Positions 42,459 to 51,242 of a stretch of DNA of 64,000 nt are shown here, piece after piece. Location: positions 310,001 through 374,000 of the forward strand of contig JAEWIS010000044.1 in the NCBI GenBank assembly GCA_023386955.1, in the 5' to 3' direction. The notes beneath the pieces were generated by a model, which made no database searches, was not told the DNA's origin, and saw nothing but the letters and a program-made list of their open reading frames with translations. The DNA comes from Bacillota bacterium (GTDB lineage: Bacteria; Bacillota; Bacilli; Paenibacillales; NBRC-103111). The first letter of the stretch is position 1. The number at the start of each line of letters is the position of its first letter. Made by a program: the position numbers and the translations under genes.

Positions 42459-42643
42459 CCTTCCACCTCTTTGTCCATATGTACGCAAAAAGCCGCCTCA
42501 GTAGCAGCAGGTTCCTTCAAACCGGCTGTTACCAAAGCGGCATGTGCTTCACGCCAACGTAGTTGTATAGTTGATATCTGCATTATAGCATAATTAGGGT
42601 TTTCAGCGTCCAGAAGTTTTTCGGGACGGTTGATGCACAGGTT

Positions 42644-42828
42644 CTAACGGAAGCAGAAGCCTTTATTTGCCTGAAAACAGTGCGTTCGAAATTCTAACGG
42701 AAGCAGGGAACGCTATTTTGCTAAAAAAGGGCGTGTGGCGGGCAGTTTGGGCCAAATAACGGCGCTCACCGCCGTTAGAATTGCGAAGGGGGCATTTTCG
42801 CCGAAATAGAGGCTCTCACCGCCGTTAG
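42644..42828. repeat. Quadripartite palindromic element, copy 6 (head CTAACGG)
   Basis: Direct units start at 42644 and 42694, inverted units end at 42778 and 42828, all 50 bp apart. It is 185 bp like copy 5 and aligns to it without gaps, in the same orientation. It fills most of the divergent gap between the nuclease-like gene and the AraC gene; the remaining bases show no clear feature. Confidence 0.85.
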
Positions 42829-42964
42829 AGCTCGAACCCGGTGGCACAGAGGCGGGGAGAGGCCCGAAAGAGGGGGGAGTTTGCCGACTTACCAAAATCC
42901 GAACGGCTTTTGCAAAGCCGCCGGTCCTGCAGCCCGTTATAATGACCCTAAAGGAGGCGTCCCA

Positions 42965-43882
42965 ATGGACAGCTTGAAAGTATTGGAAGGCGTAGTGGAA
43001 TACCTGGAGCAGCTGGCTGTCAGCGCCGATGAAGTGGATTACAAGGTAGTCAGCCAATTGGCAGGGAGTCCCGCTCCTTTATTCCAGCGGATATTCGTGT
43101 ATGTCACCGGCGTGACCATCGCCGAGTATGTGCGGAGGCGGCGTCTCACGCTGGCGGCCTGGGACATAAGGAACAGTGAGGACAACAAAATCCTGGATAC
43201 CGCCCTCCAGTACGGGTTTGGCTCCCATGCGTCCTTTACCCGGGCGTTTAAAGAGCACCACAAGGCCTCTCCCACGGAGATCCGGCAGGGAACAGCCAAA
43301 CCTGCGGATTATCCCCGCATTTCATTTACCAATCTGAGAATTGTAGGAGGAAAGCGCATTATGGCGGAGCTGAAGAAAATTGAATACGTGGAATACGGAC
43401 CGCGGAAAGTGGTAGGGATGATGAAACGGACCACCTTCCAGAAAGCAGGGGAGGAATGCTGGGGGGCGGCTTTTGGGCAAGGGGTGTTCGACCGGCTGGC
43501 AGCCTTGGAGGAATGGGTGTGTAAGGATCTGGACCCGTATATCGGGCTGGGGCATATGAGCAAATTCGCCGGGCAGGATGAATTCCAATATGTTATCGGC
43601 AAATTCGTGGAGCGGGAAGCCCCCGTTCCGGACGGTATGTATGACGAGCCGGTCCCCGCCGGGACCGTGGCCAAAATGTGGATTGAAGGCGATACGCTCA
43701 ACGACATTATCGATTGCGCCTACCTGCTTGCCACGGAGGCAATCGCTAAAACAGGGTACAAAATCGATCATGAGCAGTTCTACTGGTGCGACATCTACAC
43801 CTATGCCCGATATTGCACCCCGCTGGAAAAAGGGGAAAAAATCATGCTGGACTATATCATGCCTGTGATAAAGGACGAATAG
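42965..43882 (+). CDS. AraC-family regulator with GyrI-like effector domain
   Basis: 305 residues; ATG 42965 after AAAGGAGG. N-terminal AraC DNA-binding region (ILDTALQYGFGSHASFTRAFKEHH) followed by a GyrI-like small-molecule domain (KKIEYVEYGPRKVVGMMKRT and later GTVAKMWIEG). This arrangement is that of multidrug-sensing regulators of the Rob/BmrR-like type. Ligand unknown. Confidence 0.87.
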   Translation: MDSLKVLEGVVEYLEQLAVSADEVDYKVVSQLAGSPAPLFQRIFVYVTGVTIAEYVRRRRLTLAAWDIRNSEDNKILDTALQYGFGSHASFTRAFKEHHKASPTEIRQGTAKPADYPRISFTNLRIVGGKRIMAELKKIEYVEYGPRKVVGMMKRTTFQKAGEECWGAAFGQGVFDRLAALEEWVCKDLDPYIGLGHMSKFAGQDEFQYVIGKFVEREAPVPDGMYDEPVPAGTVAKMWIEGDTLNDIIDCAYLLATEAIAKTGYKIDHEQFYWCDIYTYARYCTPLEKGEKIMLDYIMPVIKDE

Positions 43883-43907
43883 CGGCCGGCTCTTCCACTC
43901 TGTTCTG

Positions 43908-44813
43908 CTACAGACGCTTCTCCCATACATAACTGGTGAAGGCGGGGACAAACCCCAGCTTTTTGTAGAAGGCCATGGTGGACCCCACATACACCTTCTC
44001 CGCGCCGTATCCGCTCAAACGGTGCAGGCCTTCCCATATGACGGCGCGGCTCAGCCCCTTCAGCCGGGCCTCGGGGATCGTCCCTACCGGCTCCAGAATG
44101 CCGTGCCGGTTCACCGGGTCATACCACAGTGTGCAGAAGGACACCACTTCACCGTAGGCATCTACCACCGATAAATCCAATTCGGCACGGTAATCAGGCG
44201 CCTCCTTCATCCGTTGGAAGGCCAGAGGCCAGGTTCTGTCCTCCGCTGCCGAATAGTAGCCAAAAGCCTTGGCATGGGCCAGGGCCTTGGCCTCCGGTGT
44301 AACTTCGATCCCTGTTTTCACATAGAAACCCTCCGGCAGCACCGGCCGGGCCACATTCGTAAAAGACAGGACAGATAAGGTATCCTCCCCGCCCAGCTTG
44401 GTATAACCGCGCTCATAAGCAATGGCCTCCCGCAGAGTGTCACCGGCCGGAATTCGCAGCCGAAGCACCCGCTGGTCCTTATCCTGCAACGGCAGGGTGT
44501 GCTCGGCAAAGGCAAACATCTCCTCTAATATGGAGGTGGTTAATGGAGTGCGGACCTGGAAAAAGGCTTCGCCTCTATTTTCCCCTTCGGAGTTGACCAC
44601 CCCCGTGATAACCCCGTCGGCGTCTTCCCAAATGCCTACCGTTTGCTCCCAGCTATCGTATGTATTATTCATGGTATGGCTGACCATCCGGCAAAAATTC
44701 CAGCGGTCAATCAGCCAATTTCCCAGATTACCAGATTCCGCAAAGCTCTCCACTATCATATTCCGTACAGCCATAAAATCGCCGTTACGGTATCCGCGCA
44801 GCTTTAAACTCAT
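43908..44813 (-). CDS. GNAT-family acetyltransferase, double domain
   Basis: 301 residues. Two consecutive GNAT-like halves: the C-terminal one has the acetyl-CoA region GTIPEARLKGLSRAVIWEGL and the end VGSTMAFYKKLGFVPAFT. The N-terminal half is degenerate. Substrate unknown. It is convergent with the AraC gene, only 25 bases apart, with no terminator seen between them. Confidence 0.85.
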   Translation of the reverse strand: MSLKLRGYRNGDFMAVRNMIVESFAESGNLGNWLIDRWNFCRMVSHTMNNTYDSWEQTVGIWEDADGVITGVVNSEGENRGEAFFQVRTPLTTSILEEMFAFAEHTLPLQDKDQRVLRLRIPAGDTLREAIAYERGYTKLGGEDTLSVLSFTNVARPVLPEGFYVKTGIEVTPEAKALAHAKAFGYYSAAEDRTWPLAFQRMKEAPDYRAELDLSVVDAYGEVVSFCTLWYDPVNRHGILEPVGTIPEARLKGLSRAVIWEGLHRLSGYGAEKVYVGSTMAFYKKLGFVPAFTSYVWEKRL

Positions 44814-45143
44814 AGCTATCCCTCCTAGTGCTTCGTGTCCGGCTTGGATTGCCGCTGCTGCTCAGGCTCCGGACGTTTCCCATTTTATCAGAAAATGGAA
44901 ATAACCCCTATACCGCAAATCGTTATAACCGTTTTATCAAAATGCCTGACAGTATACCGGAGGAAGGCCGGCATGTTCAACGGAAAACATGCGAAGGGTC
45001 AAACGAATATAGATTTTCGTGATGCTTGGAAGAAATGGTGATTTACGTTTCGTCTCCTGCCAAGGTATAGTAAGGGTTGAATGTCATGTGAGCCGATCGA
45101 GGATAAACACATACACCCATACACCAGGTTAAGGGGGCGCATC
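44814..45143. other. 330-bp intergenic region with no firm feature
   Basis: Between the divergent GNAT gene and the AraC sensor. I see neither a palindromic element nor a convincing sigma-A promoter; AT-rich stretches at 44885-44945 could hold promoters for both sides. The RBS AAGGGGG lies at its right end. Confidence 0.6.
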
Positions 45144-47399
45144 ATGAAGAAAACATTTCTCCGCAAATTGGCAACAGCCTTCATTACGCTGGCCGTGCTG
45201 TATACGCTGATTGCCGGCGGGGTGCATCTGTATAAGAATGCTGAGATTATGAAGGTTCAACTGGACAACCAAAGGAGAGCCTTCACGGAGCAGAATCAAA
45301 CCAGGCTGGACATGAAGCTGAATGTGGCTTTGAATTATGTGAATCAGCTTCGAGGCAACCAATATGTGCTGGAGTATGCATTGAATCCGGCTGCCAATAA
45401 CTTCGCTATGACACAAGTATTCAAAGAATTAAAGGGAAATTTGAATGCGTTTACAAATCTGGGGTATCAAATTGATTTAGTAGCCCTGCATGATGATACC
45501 GTCATTATGCCCCAAAACACCTTAAGCCGAAGCTATTATTATCAAGGGCTGGGCTTCAGCGCCGAGGAAATTGAGCACCTGGAGGAATTGGAGAGAAGCG
45601 GGGCATGGTCCAAGGTTTATCTGGCTCATACGCCATATCCGTCAGACAGAGCACCGGAAATTGAGGAGCGGCTGGTTTTTGCCCGGAAGGAAAGCTTGGC
45701 CAACGGAGGAGAGCTGATGTTTCTTATCTCCTTTTATAAGAATATGCTCCTCCCGCAATTGAAGGGACAGGAGGATTTCGGAATTCTCTTTCAGGAACGC
45801 GTATGGGTAGATGGAGCAATGGACCGGAAACGTCTGGCAGTGCCTGATCTGCTGGCCGCTGCTGAGGTTACTGCCGATTCCACCGGCTACAGCAAATTTC
45901 CCTTGGACAGCCGCTCCATTCATATGGTCCGTTCCACAACCCTGGACAATATCGCCTATGTATATCTGGCTACAGAGGTGTCCCTTGGCCAAAGCCTGTG
46001 GCCTCTGGTGCGGAACACAGCCATGGTTTATGCGGGAATGGCTCTGTTGGGGGCTGGTTTGGCTTTTTTCATGGCCAACCGAATGTATAGGCCTATCCGG
46101 AGAATTACGGCCATATTTACGGATTACAGTGATGGGAAAGGGACAGATGAGTTTTCGTTTATCCAGAATACGGCCAGCGAAATTAGGGAGACCAATAATA
46201 CGCTTCGGGAAACCATCAGCCATCACAAGCTTTCCATGAAGAGCAAATTTCTCCGCGATCTGCTGTTCGGTATTCTGACCATGGAGCAGGCACAGCAAGG
46301 GCTGGTCCGGTACGGATTGGAATGGCTCGGGCAGGAATCCACCGTGGTTCTGTTTGATTTTCCCGAGGAGAAGGATTGGGAAAACGAATATTCCTTGGAG
46401 GCCATTCTTCAGATCAAATCCCGGACGATGGAGATGATCCGCGGCCAGATTAAAGAGCTTATGCTCTGCGAAGGTGTGGAGGTAGACCAATCCCGCTATG
46501 CCATTCTGATTCCGGAAGTCCGGCTCGAGCCGATCAAGCGGATGTTAGTGGCGGCGGTCGCGGAGGTGGAGGCGGAATTTGCCATATCAATAGCGGCTGC
46601 TGTTGGCCCCCCTGCCTGCCATGCGCATCAGCTGAAGAATTCCTATAAGCCGGCATGGCGTTTACTGGAGCAGCGGCTCGTGTGGCATAAGCAGTCCGTA
46701 TTGACTTATGAGGATCTGGCCCGGATGCAGAAGCTGGATTATTATTACCCGCTGGAGATGGAGCGGGAGATGATTATCCATATCCTTCAGGGCAATGCCG
46801 GGCAGGCCACGGAGCTTCTGGATCATGTGCTGGAGGAGAATCTGGGGGCTGGCAGGCTGAATGAGAATGCGCTGCCGTTTTTTCTGTATGCGTTTCTGTC
46901 CACGATTAATCGTGCCCTGCAGCAGATGAGCCGAACCGAATCGGAAGTATTCGCCGGGGAGCAGTCTGTCCGTGATATGCTCCTGTCCGGCCGGACAGAG
47001 GAGGAAACGCGACGGCGGCTTTATGCGTTGGTTGGGCGGCTGGTGGAGGCGGCGGGCCAGAAGAACCGGGACATGGACCGTTCCGTTGTTCACCAGATGA
47101 TTGATTATATGCATGCCCATTACCAAAAGGATATTGGCTTGGCGGATCTTGCGGAGCATTTCAACCTCTCATCCAATTACATCAGCTTCTTGATCAAGGA
47201 GCATATCGGAGATAACTTTAAGGACTATCTCAACGAATACAGAGTCAGACAAGCCAAGCGGATTATCAGTGAAACGCCGGATATCAAGGTGAATGACCTG
47301 GCAGGAATGGTGGGCTGCAACAATGCCAATACCTTCATCCGCATCTTCAAAAAATACGAGGGAGTGTCCCCCGGGCAATATCTGAAGCAACACCAATAA
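45144..47399 (+). CDS. AraC-family transmembrane sensor-regulator of the polysaccharide locus
   Basis: 751 residues from ATG 45144 after AAGGGGG. Span 1 is at about 9-28, an extracytoplasmic sensor domain follows, span 2 (NTAMVYAGMALLGAGLAFFM) is near 300, then a HAMP-like linker and a C-terminal AraC domain (YQKDIGLADLAEHFNLSSNY, KVNDLAGMVGCNNANTFIRIF). This is the typical Paenibacillus regulator of LplB/YtcP transporters. It senses a carbohydrate outside the cell and activates the genes downstream; the ligand is unknown. Confidence 0.88.
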   Translation: MKKTFLRKLATAFITLAVLYTLIAGGVHLYKNAEIMKVQLDNQRRAFTEQNQTRLDMKLNVALNYVNQLRGNQYVLEYALNPAANNFAMTQVFKELKGNLNAFTNLGYQIDLVALHDDTVIMPQNTLSRSYYYQGLGFSAEEIEHLEELERSGAWSKVYLAHTPYPSDRAPEIEERLVFARKESLANGGELMFLISFYKNMLLPQLKGQEDFGILFQERVWVDGAMDRKRLAVPDLLAAAEVTADSTGYSKFPLDSRSIHMVRSTTLDNIAYVYLATEVSLGQSLWPLVRNTAMVYAGMALLGAGLAFFMANRMYRPIRRITAIFTDYSDGKGTDEFSFIQNTASEIRETNNTLRETISHHKLSMKSKFLRDLLFGILTMEQAQQGLVRYGLEWLGQESTVVLFDFPEEKDWENEYSLEAILQIKSRTMEMIRGQIKELMLCEGVEVDQSRYAILIPEVRLEPIKRMLVAAVAEVEAEFAISIAAAVGPPACHAHQLKNSYKPAWRLLEQRLVWHKQSVLTYEDLARMQKLDYYYPLEMEREMIIHILQGNAGQATELLDHVLEENLGAGRLNENALPFFLYAFLSTINRALQQMSRTESEVFAGEQSVRDMLLSGRTEEETRRRLYALVGRLVEAAGQKNRDMDRSVVHQMIDYMHAHYQKDIGLADLAEHFNLSSNYISFLIKEHIGDNFKDYLNEYRVRQAKRIISETPDIKVNDLAGMVGCNNANTFIRIFKKYEGVSPGQYLKQHQ

Positions 47400-47427
47400 C
47401 ACGCAGCGCTGCGTGTTATTTTTTTTT
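47395..47427 (+). terminator. Perfect palindromic terminator overlapping the AraC stop codon
   Basis: AATAACACGCAGC (47395-47407) is exactly inverted at 47408-47420 and followed by an eight-T run. The stop TAA (47397-47399) lies in the left arm. Confidence 0.88.
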
Positions 47428-47564
47428 ATTGCAAGCGGATTCATAAAAATCGTGAAGGCTGTAGAAAATGTACATTTCGGACTTTTCGGGAATATTGGAT
47501 ACCTTCGTAAGTAATGATGATTTACGGGAACCAAACCCTCCTGATAGGATAAGGCAGACCAGAG

Positions 47565-47578
47565 AAAAAGCGTTTTCA
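47565..47578 (+). promoter_or_regulatory. Candidate CcpA cre site before the permease operon
   Basis: AAAAAGCGTTTTCA matches 12 of 14 positions of the consensus TGWAARCGYTWWCA; the first two differ. 47 bp upstream of the first permease. Confidence 0.5.
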
Positions 47579-47624
47579 TTCCACGGATAAAAACGCACAT
47601 ACAACCAAAAGGAGTGAAGGCTTA

Positions 47625-48581
47625 ATGGAGCAAAAGCTGATAAGCCGGGAGAAACGCCTGGGTATACAGCTGGATTGGCAGACCATACTCGGAAGGCTGT
47701 CCCGGGACCGCTTTTTTTATATGCTGCTGATCCCTTTTATGTTTTGGTACATCGTATTCGCTTACAAACCCATGTACGGCCTGCAAATTGCATTCAAGGA
47801 TTTCAGCGTGTTCAAAGGGATTGCCGGCAGTCCCTGGGTGGGATTTGAGCATTTTATGACCTTTTTTCAAGGACCTTATTTTCTGCGCACCATCAAGAAC
47901 ACATTGTTAATCAGCTTTTACAGCCTGGCGTGGGGTTTTCCGGCGCCGATCGTTTTGGCGCTGCTGCTTCATGAGGTCCGCAATGCCGTTTTCAAAAAAA
48001 CGGTGCAGACCCTCACCTATCTGCCCCACTTCATCTCTATCGTAGTTGTGGCAGGGATTGTCACCAACTTCCTGGCTCCGGGCAACGGGTTGATCAATAT
48101 CGTCCTGGAGAAGCTGGGGCTGGAGAAGATCTATTTTCTGACCGTGCCGGAATATTTCCGGACCATCTTCGTCTCCATGAATATCTGGAAGGAGGCGGGC
48201 TTTGGTGCTATCCTGTACATCGCTGCCCTTTCGGGGATCAACCCGGAGCTTTACGAAGCTGCAGTGATTGACGGCGCCAGCAAGTGGAAGCAGATGTGGA
48301 ATGTCACGCTGCCCGGTATTCTGCCCACCATAATGATCATGCTGATCCTGCGGATCGGACATATTCTGGATGTGGGGTATGAGGCTATCATTCTGCTTTA
48401 CCAGCCGGCTACCTATGAAACTGCCGATGTCATCAGCACCTATATGTATCGTGCCGGAATCAAGGAGGGCAGCTACGATCTGACTACGGCAGTGGGGCTA
48501 TTCAACTCCGCCATCGGTCTTTTGCTGGTGATTATCGCCAACAAACTAAGCAAAAAATTTACGGACAGCGGTCTGTGGTAA
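47625..48581 (+). CDS. ABC sugar permease, LplB-like
   Basis: 318 residues with six membrane segments and the EAA loop YEAAVIDGASKWKQMWNVTLPGI. The N-terminal FYMLLIPFMFWYIVFAYKPMYGLQIAFKDF pattern is that of LplB/PotB-like permeases of carbohydrate importers. With the next gene it forms the membrane channel. The ATP-binding subunit is absent, as is usual for these operons which share MsmX-type ATPases encoded elsewhere. ATG 47625 follows AAAGGAG. Confidence 0.9.
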   Translation: MEQKLISREKRLGIQLDWQTILGRLSRDRFFYMLLIPFMFWYIVFAYKPMYGLQIAFKDFSVFKGIAGSPWVGFEHFMTFFQGPYFLRTIKNTLLISFYSLAWGFPAPIVLALLLHEVRNAVFKKTVQTLTYLPHFISIVVVAGIVTNFLAPGNGLINIVLEKLGLEKIYFLTVPEYFRTIFVSMNIWKEAGFGAILYIAALSGINPELYEAAVIDGASKWKQMWNVTLPGILPTIMIMLILRIGHILDVGYEAIILLYQPATYETADVISTYMYRAGIKEGSYDLTTAVGLFNSAIGLLLVIIANKLSKKFTDSGLW

Positions 48582-48620
48582 GAGTGCGCCGTCATTCGCC
48601 AACCAAGGAGTGATTTATTC

Positions 48621-49490
48621 ATGAAACAAACCTCCGGAGAGAAGCTCTTCTCTGTTTTTAATCATATCTTTCTAACACTGCTGGCCTTTGCCACCCTGTA
48701 TCCTTTTTTGTATGTACTTTCCGCCTCTATCAGTGCAGGGGATGCGGTTGTGAACGGCAGCGTTATGCTGTGGCCCGTTGATGTAACGCTGGATGCATAC
48801 CGTCAGGTATTCAAAGAGGAGTCCATCTGGCTGGCATATGCCAACACCATCTTCTATACGGTGGCGGGAACCGTCATCAACGTTGTGCTGACCATCATGG
48901 GGGCCTATCCCTTATCCAAAAAACGGCTGATGGGCCGGGAAGTAATCGGCTTTTTTATTGCCTTTACCATGCTCTTCAGCGCAGGGATGATTCCCTTTTA
49001 TCTGAATCTGCGGGACTTGAGCCTGCTGGACAGCCGGATAGCGATTCTGTTTGCTTTTGGCATTACCACCTTCAATGTAATTATTCTGCGGAGCTTCTTC
49101 CAGTCCATCCCGGAGGAGATGGAGGAGGCAGCGAAGGTAGACGGGGCCAGTGACTTCCGCATCATGTGGAATATCGTGCTTCCGCTGTCCAAACCCTCCA
49201 TTGCCGCCATTTCTCTTTTTTATGCCGTAGGCCGCTGGAACAGCTATTTTTGGGCAATGATCATCCTGCAGGATGAGCGCAAAATTCCTCTTCAGGTGCT
49301 CTTGAACAAGCTGGTGGTAGAAATGAAGCCCACTGCCGAAATGATTGGCGCCATGGATGCGGTGGCCTATTCCCAAGAGACGGTTATTTACGCCACCATT
49401 ATCGTTTCGGTCATTCCAATCGTAATTGTGTATCCGTTTATCCAAAAATACTTTGTTCAGGGTGTGATGATCGGTTCGATCAAAGGGTAG
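48621..49490 (+). CDS. ABC sugar permease, YtcP/LplC-like
   Basis: 289 residues with six spans and the EAA loop EEAAKVDGASDFRIMWNIVLPLSKP. Second permease of the importer, 39 bases after the first. AAGGAG lies 10 bases before ATG 48621. Substrate is set by the lipoprotein encoded next. Confidence 0.9.
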   Translation: MKQTSGEKLFSVFNHIFLTLLAFATLYPFLYVLSASISAGDAVVNGSVMLWPVDVTLDAYRQVFKEESIWLAYANTIFYTVAGTVINVVLTIMGAYPLSKKRLMGREVIGFFIAFTMLFSAGMIPFYLNLRDLSLLDSRIAILFAFGITTFNVIILRSFFQSIPEEMEEAAKVDGASDFRIMWNIVLPLSKPSIAAISLFYAVGRWNSYFWAMIILQDERKIPLQVLLNKLVVEMKPTAEMIGAMDAVAYSQETVIYATIIVSVIPIVIVYPFIQKYFVQGVMIGSIKG

Positions 49491-49584
49491 CAGGCTTGGG
49501 GTTTTGCCCGGACCGTCCTGCGGCTTGCAGAGAAGAGTCCGGATCAGATAGATAATAATGTTCTACCACTCAAGGGGAGGCAAA

Positions 49585-51192
49585 ATGAAGATGAAAACAA
49601 CCAATCGGAAGTGGAAGCGTGCTGTTGCCGGAGCGGTGGTCTTTTCTGTGGCAAGCGCCTTATTTGCAGGCTGCGGGGGCGGCAAGGAAGACGGTATTGT
49701 CTCCGGGACCAGTCTGGCTCCAAGTACTCAAGCAACGGCAGGAGCAGCGCAAAATTTTTTAGCCAGCAAAACGCCTGTCACCATGTCCATTCACATGCAC
49801 AGCTTTGGCGCTTTTGATGATGCATGGCCTGTATTCACGGAAGCGGCGAAACGCACCAATGTCACTCTGAAGGGCACCATTGCCAAAACGGTGACGGACA
49901 AGAATGAAGCCTTCAACCTGATGGTTGCCTCCGGAAATATTGCGGACATTGTAACCAGCACTAAGGTGAATATGGATAAGTTTGGGCAGGAAGGTGCCTT
50001 CGAGCCCTTGAACGATTTGATTGACAAACATGCCCCGAATATCAAAAAATTTCTTGAGAAGCGCCCGGATGTGAAGGCAGTGGGTACAGCCGCGGACGGC
50101 AAAATGTATTTTCTCCCCTTCGCTCCGGACGGGGAGGCCGCTTCCGGCTGGTTTATCCGCCAGGATTGGCTGGATGCTTTAGGTCTCCAAACACCCAAGA
50201 CCGTAGATGAATACTACAAGGTGCTGAAGGCTTTTAAGGAACAGGACCCCAATAAAAACAAGAAGGCTGACGAGGTTCCTTATTTCACCCGGGACAACAA
50301 TACGGCTGTATACGGCCTCTTGGCTTTGTGGGGAGCTGACCATGATTATTACCTGAAGGACGGCAAAATTGCCTTTGGTCCCATTGAGCCAACCTTCAAA
50401 ACGGGAATATCCGCTATTGCCCAATGGTATAAGGAAGGGTTAATCGACAGGGAGATTTTCACCCGTGGCGCCAAGGCCAGAGAAGTTATGCTGGGAGACA
50501 ATATCGGCGGTTCGACACGGGATTGGTTTGCCAGCACTGCCGCTTTCAATACCTCTCTGAAGGATAAGGTTCCCAATCTCAATTTTGTGCCAATCGCCCC
50601 TCCGGCCGATATCAACGGCAAAGTAGTGGAGTATACGGCCAGAGCCACCGTTTCCACCAATGGCTGGGGCATTTCCTCCAGCAGCAAATACAAGGAGGAG
50701 GCCATTAAATATTTTGACTACTGGTACACGGAGGAAGGAAGAAGGCTGGCCAACTTTGGCGTGGAGGGGATCACCTATCAGCTTGTTGACGGCAAGCCCA
50801 AATTTACCGACGAAATTCTGAAAAGCGGTGCTGTAACCCAAACCTTGTGGAAGTACGGCGTAAATCTGGAGTTCGGCTATCACCAGGATTTCGAGTACGA
50901 GCGTCAATACCTGAATCCTGTTGCAGAAAAAGGGATGTCGGAATACATCAACAACAAATATCCCCGCCAGCAAATTCCCACACTGGCCTATACTTCAGCG
51001 GAAGAGAGCAAGCTGAAGAATCTGGAGTCCAATATCAAAACCTACGTGATGGAAAGCTCGCAGAAGTGGGTGCTTGGCGCCGAGCCGGTTGAGGGCAATT
51101 ACAACGCCTTTGTCGCTCAGCTGAAAACGATGGGGGTTGAAGAGGTATTGAAAATTAAAAATGAAGCCTACGCCCGTTATGTAAAAAAGTAG
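49585..51192 (+). CDS. Extracellular sugar-binding lipoprotein
   Basis: 535 residues. Lipoprotein signal with lipobox LFAGC and a Gly-rich spacer; ATG 49585 after GGGGAGG. The body is a cluster-type solute-binding protein of the LipO/SBP_bac_1 kind (PLNDLIDKHAPNIKKFLEKRPD, YFLPFAPDGEAASGWFIRQDW). It delivers an oligosaccharide to the permeases. The family does not reveal which. Confidence 0.9.
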   Translation: MKMKTTNRKWKRAVAGAVVFSVASALFAGCGGGKEDGIVSGTSLAPSTQATAGAAQNFLASKTPVTMSIHMHSFGAFDDAWPVFTEAAKRTNVTLKGTIAKTVTDKNEAFNLMVASGNIADIVTSTKVNMDKFGQEGAFEPLNDLIDKHAPNIKKFLEKRPDVKAVGTAADGKMYFLPFAPDGEAASGWFIRQDWLDALGLQTPKTVDEYYKVLKAFKEQDPNKNKKADEVPYFTRDNNTAVYGLLALWGADHDYYLKDGKIAFGPIEPTFKTGISAIAQWYKEGLIDREIFTRGAKAREVMLGDNIGGSTRDWFASTAAFNTSLKDKVPNLNFVPIAPPADINGKVVEYTARATVSTNGWGISSSSKYKEEAIKYFDYWYTEEGRRLANFGVEGITYQLVDGKPKFTDEILKSGAVTQTLWKYGVNLEFGYHQDFEYERQYLNPVAEKGMSEYINNKYPRQQIPTLAYTSAEESKLKNLESNIKTYVMESSQKWVLGAEPVEGNYNAFVAQLKTMGVEEVLKIKNEAYARYVKK

Positions 51193-51242
51193 GCTGCCCG
51201 CAGATACGTCCTAAACAACAACCAGGAAAAGGATGGAGCGCC

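Noticed and set aside
41569..42828. Insertion sequence or MITE with terminal repeats
   Set aside because: No transposase and no target-site duplication could be recognised, and the fixed 50-bp inner geometry is not that of a simple MITE.
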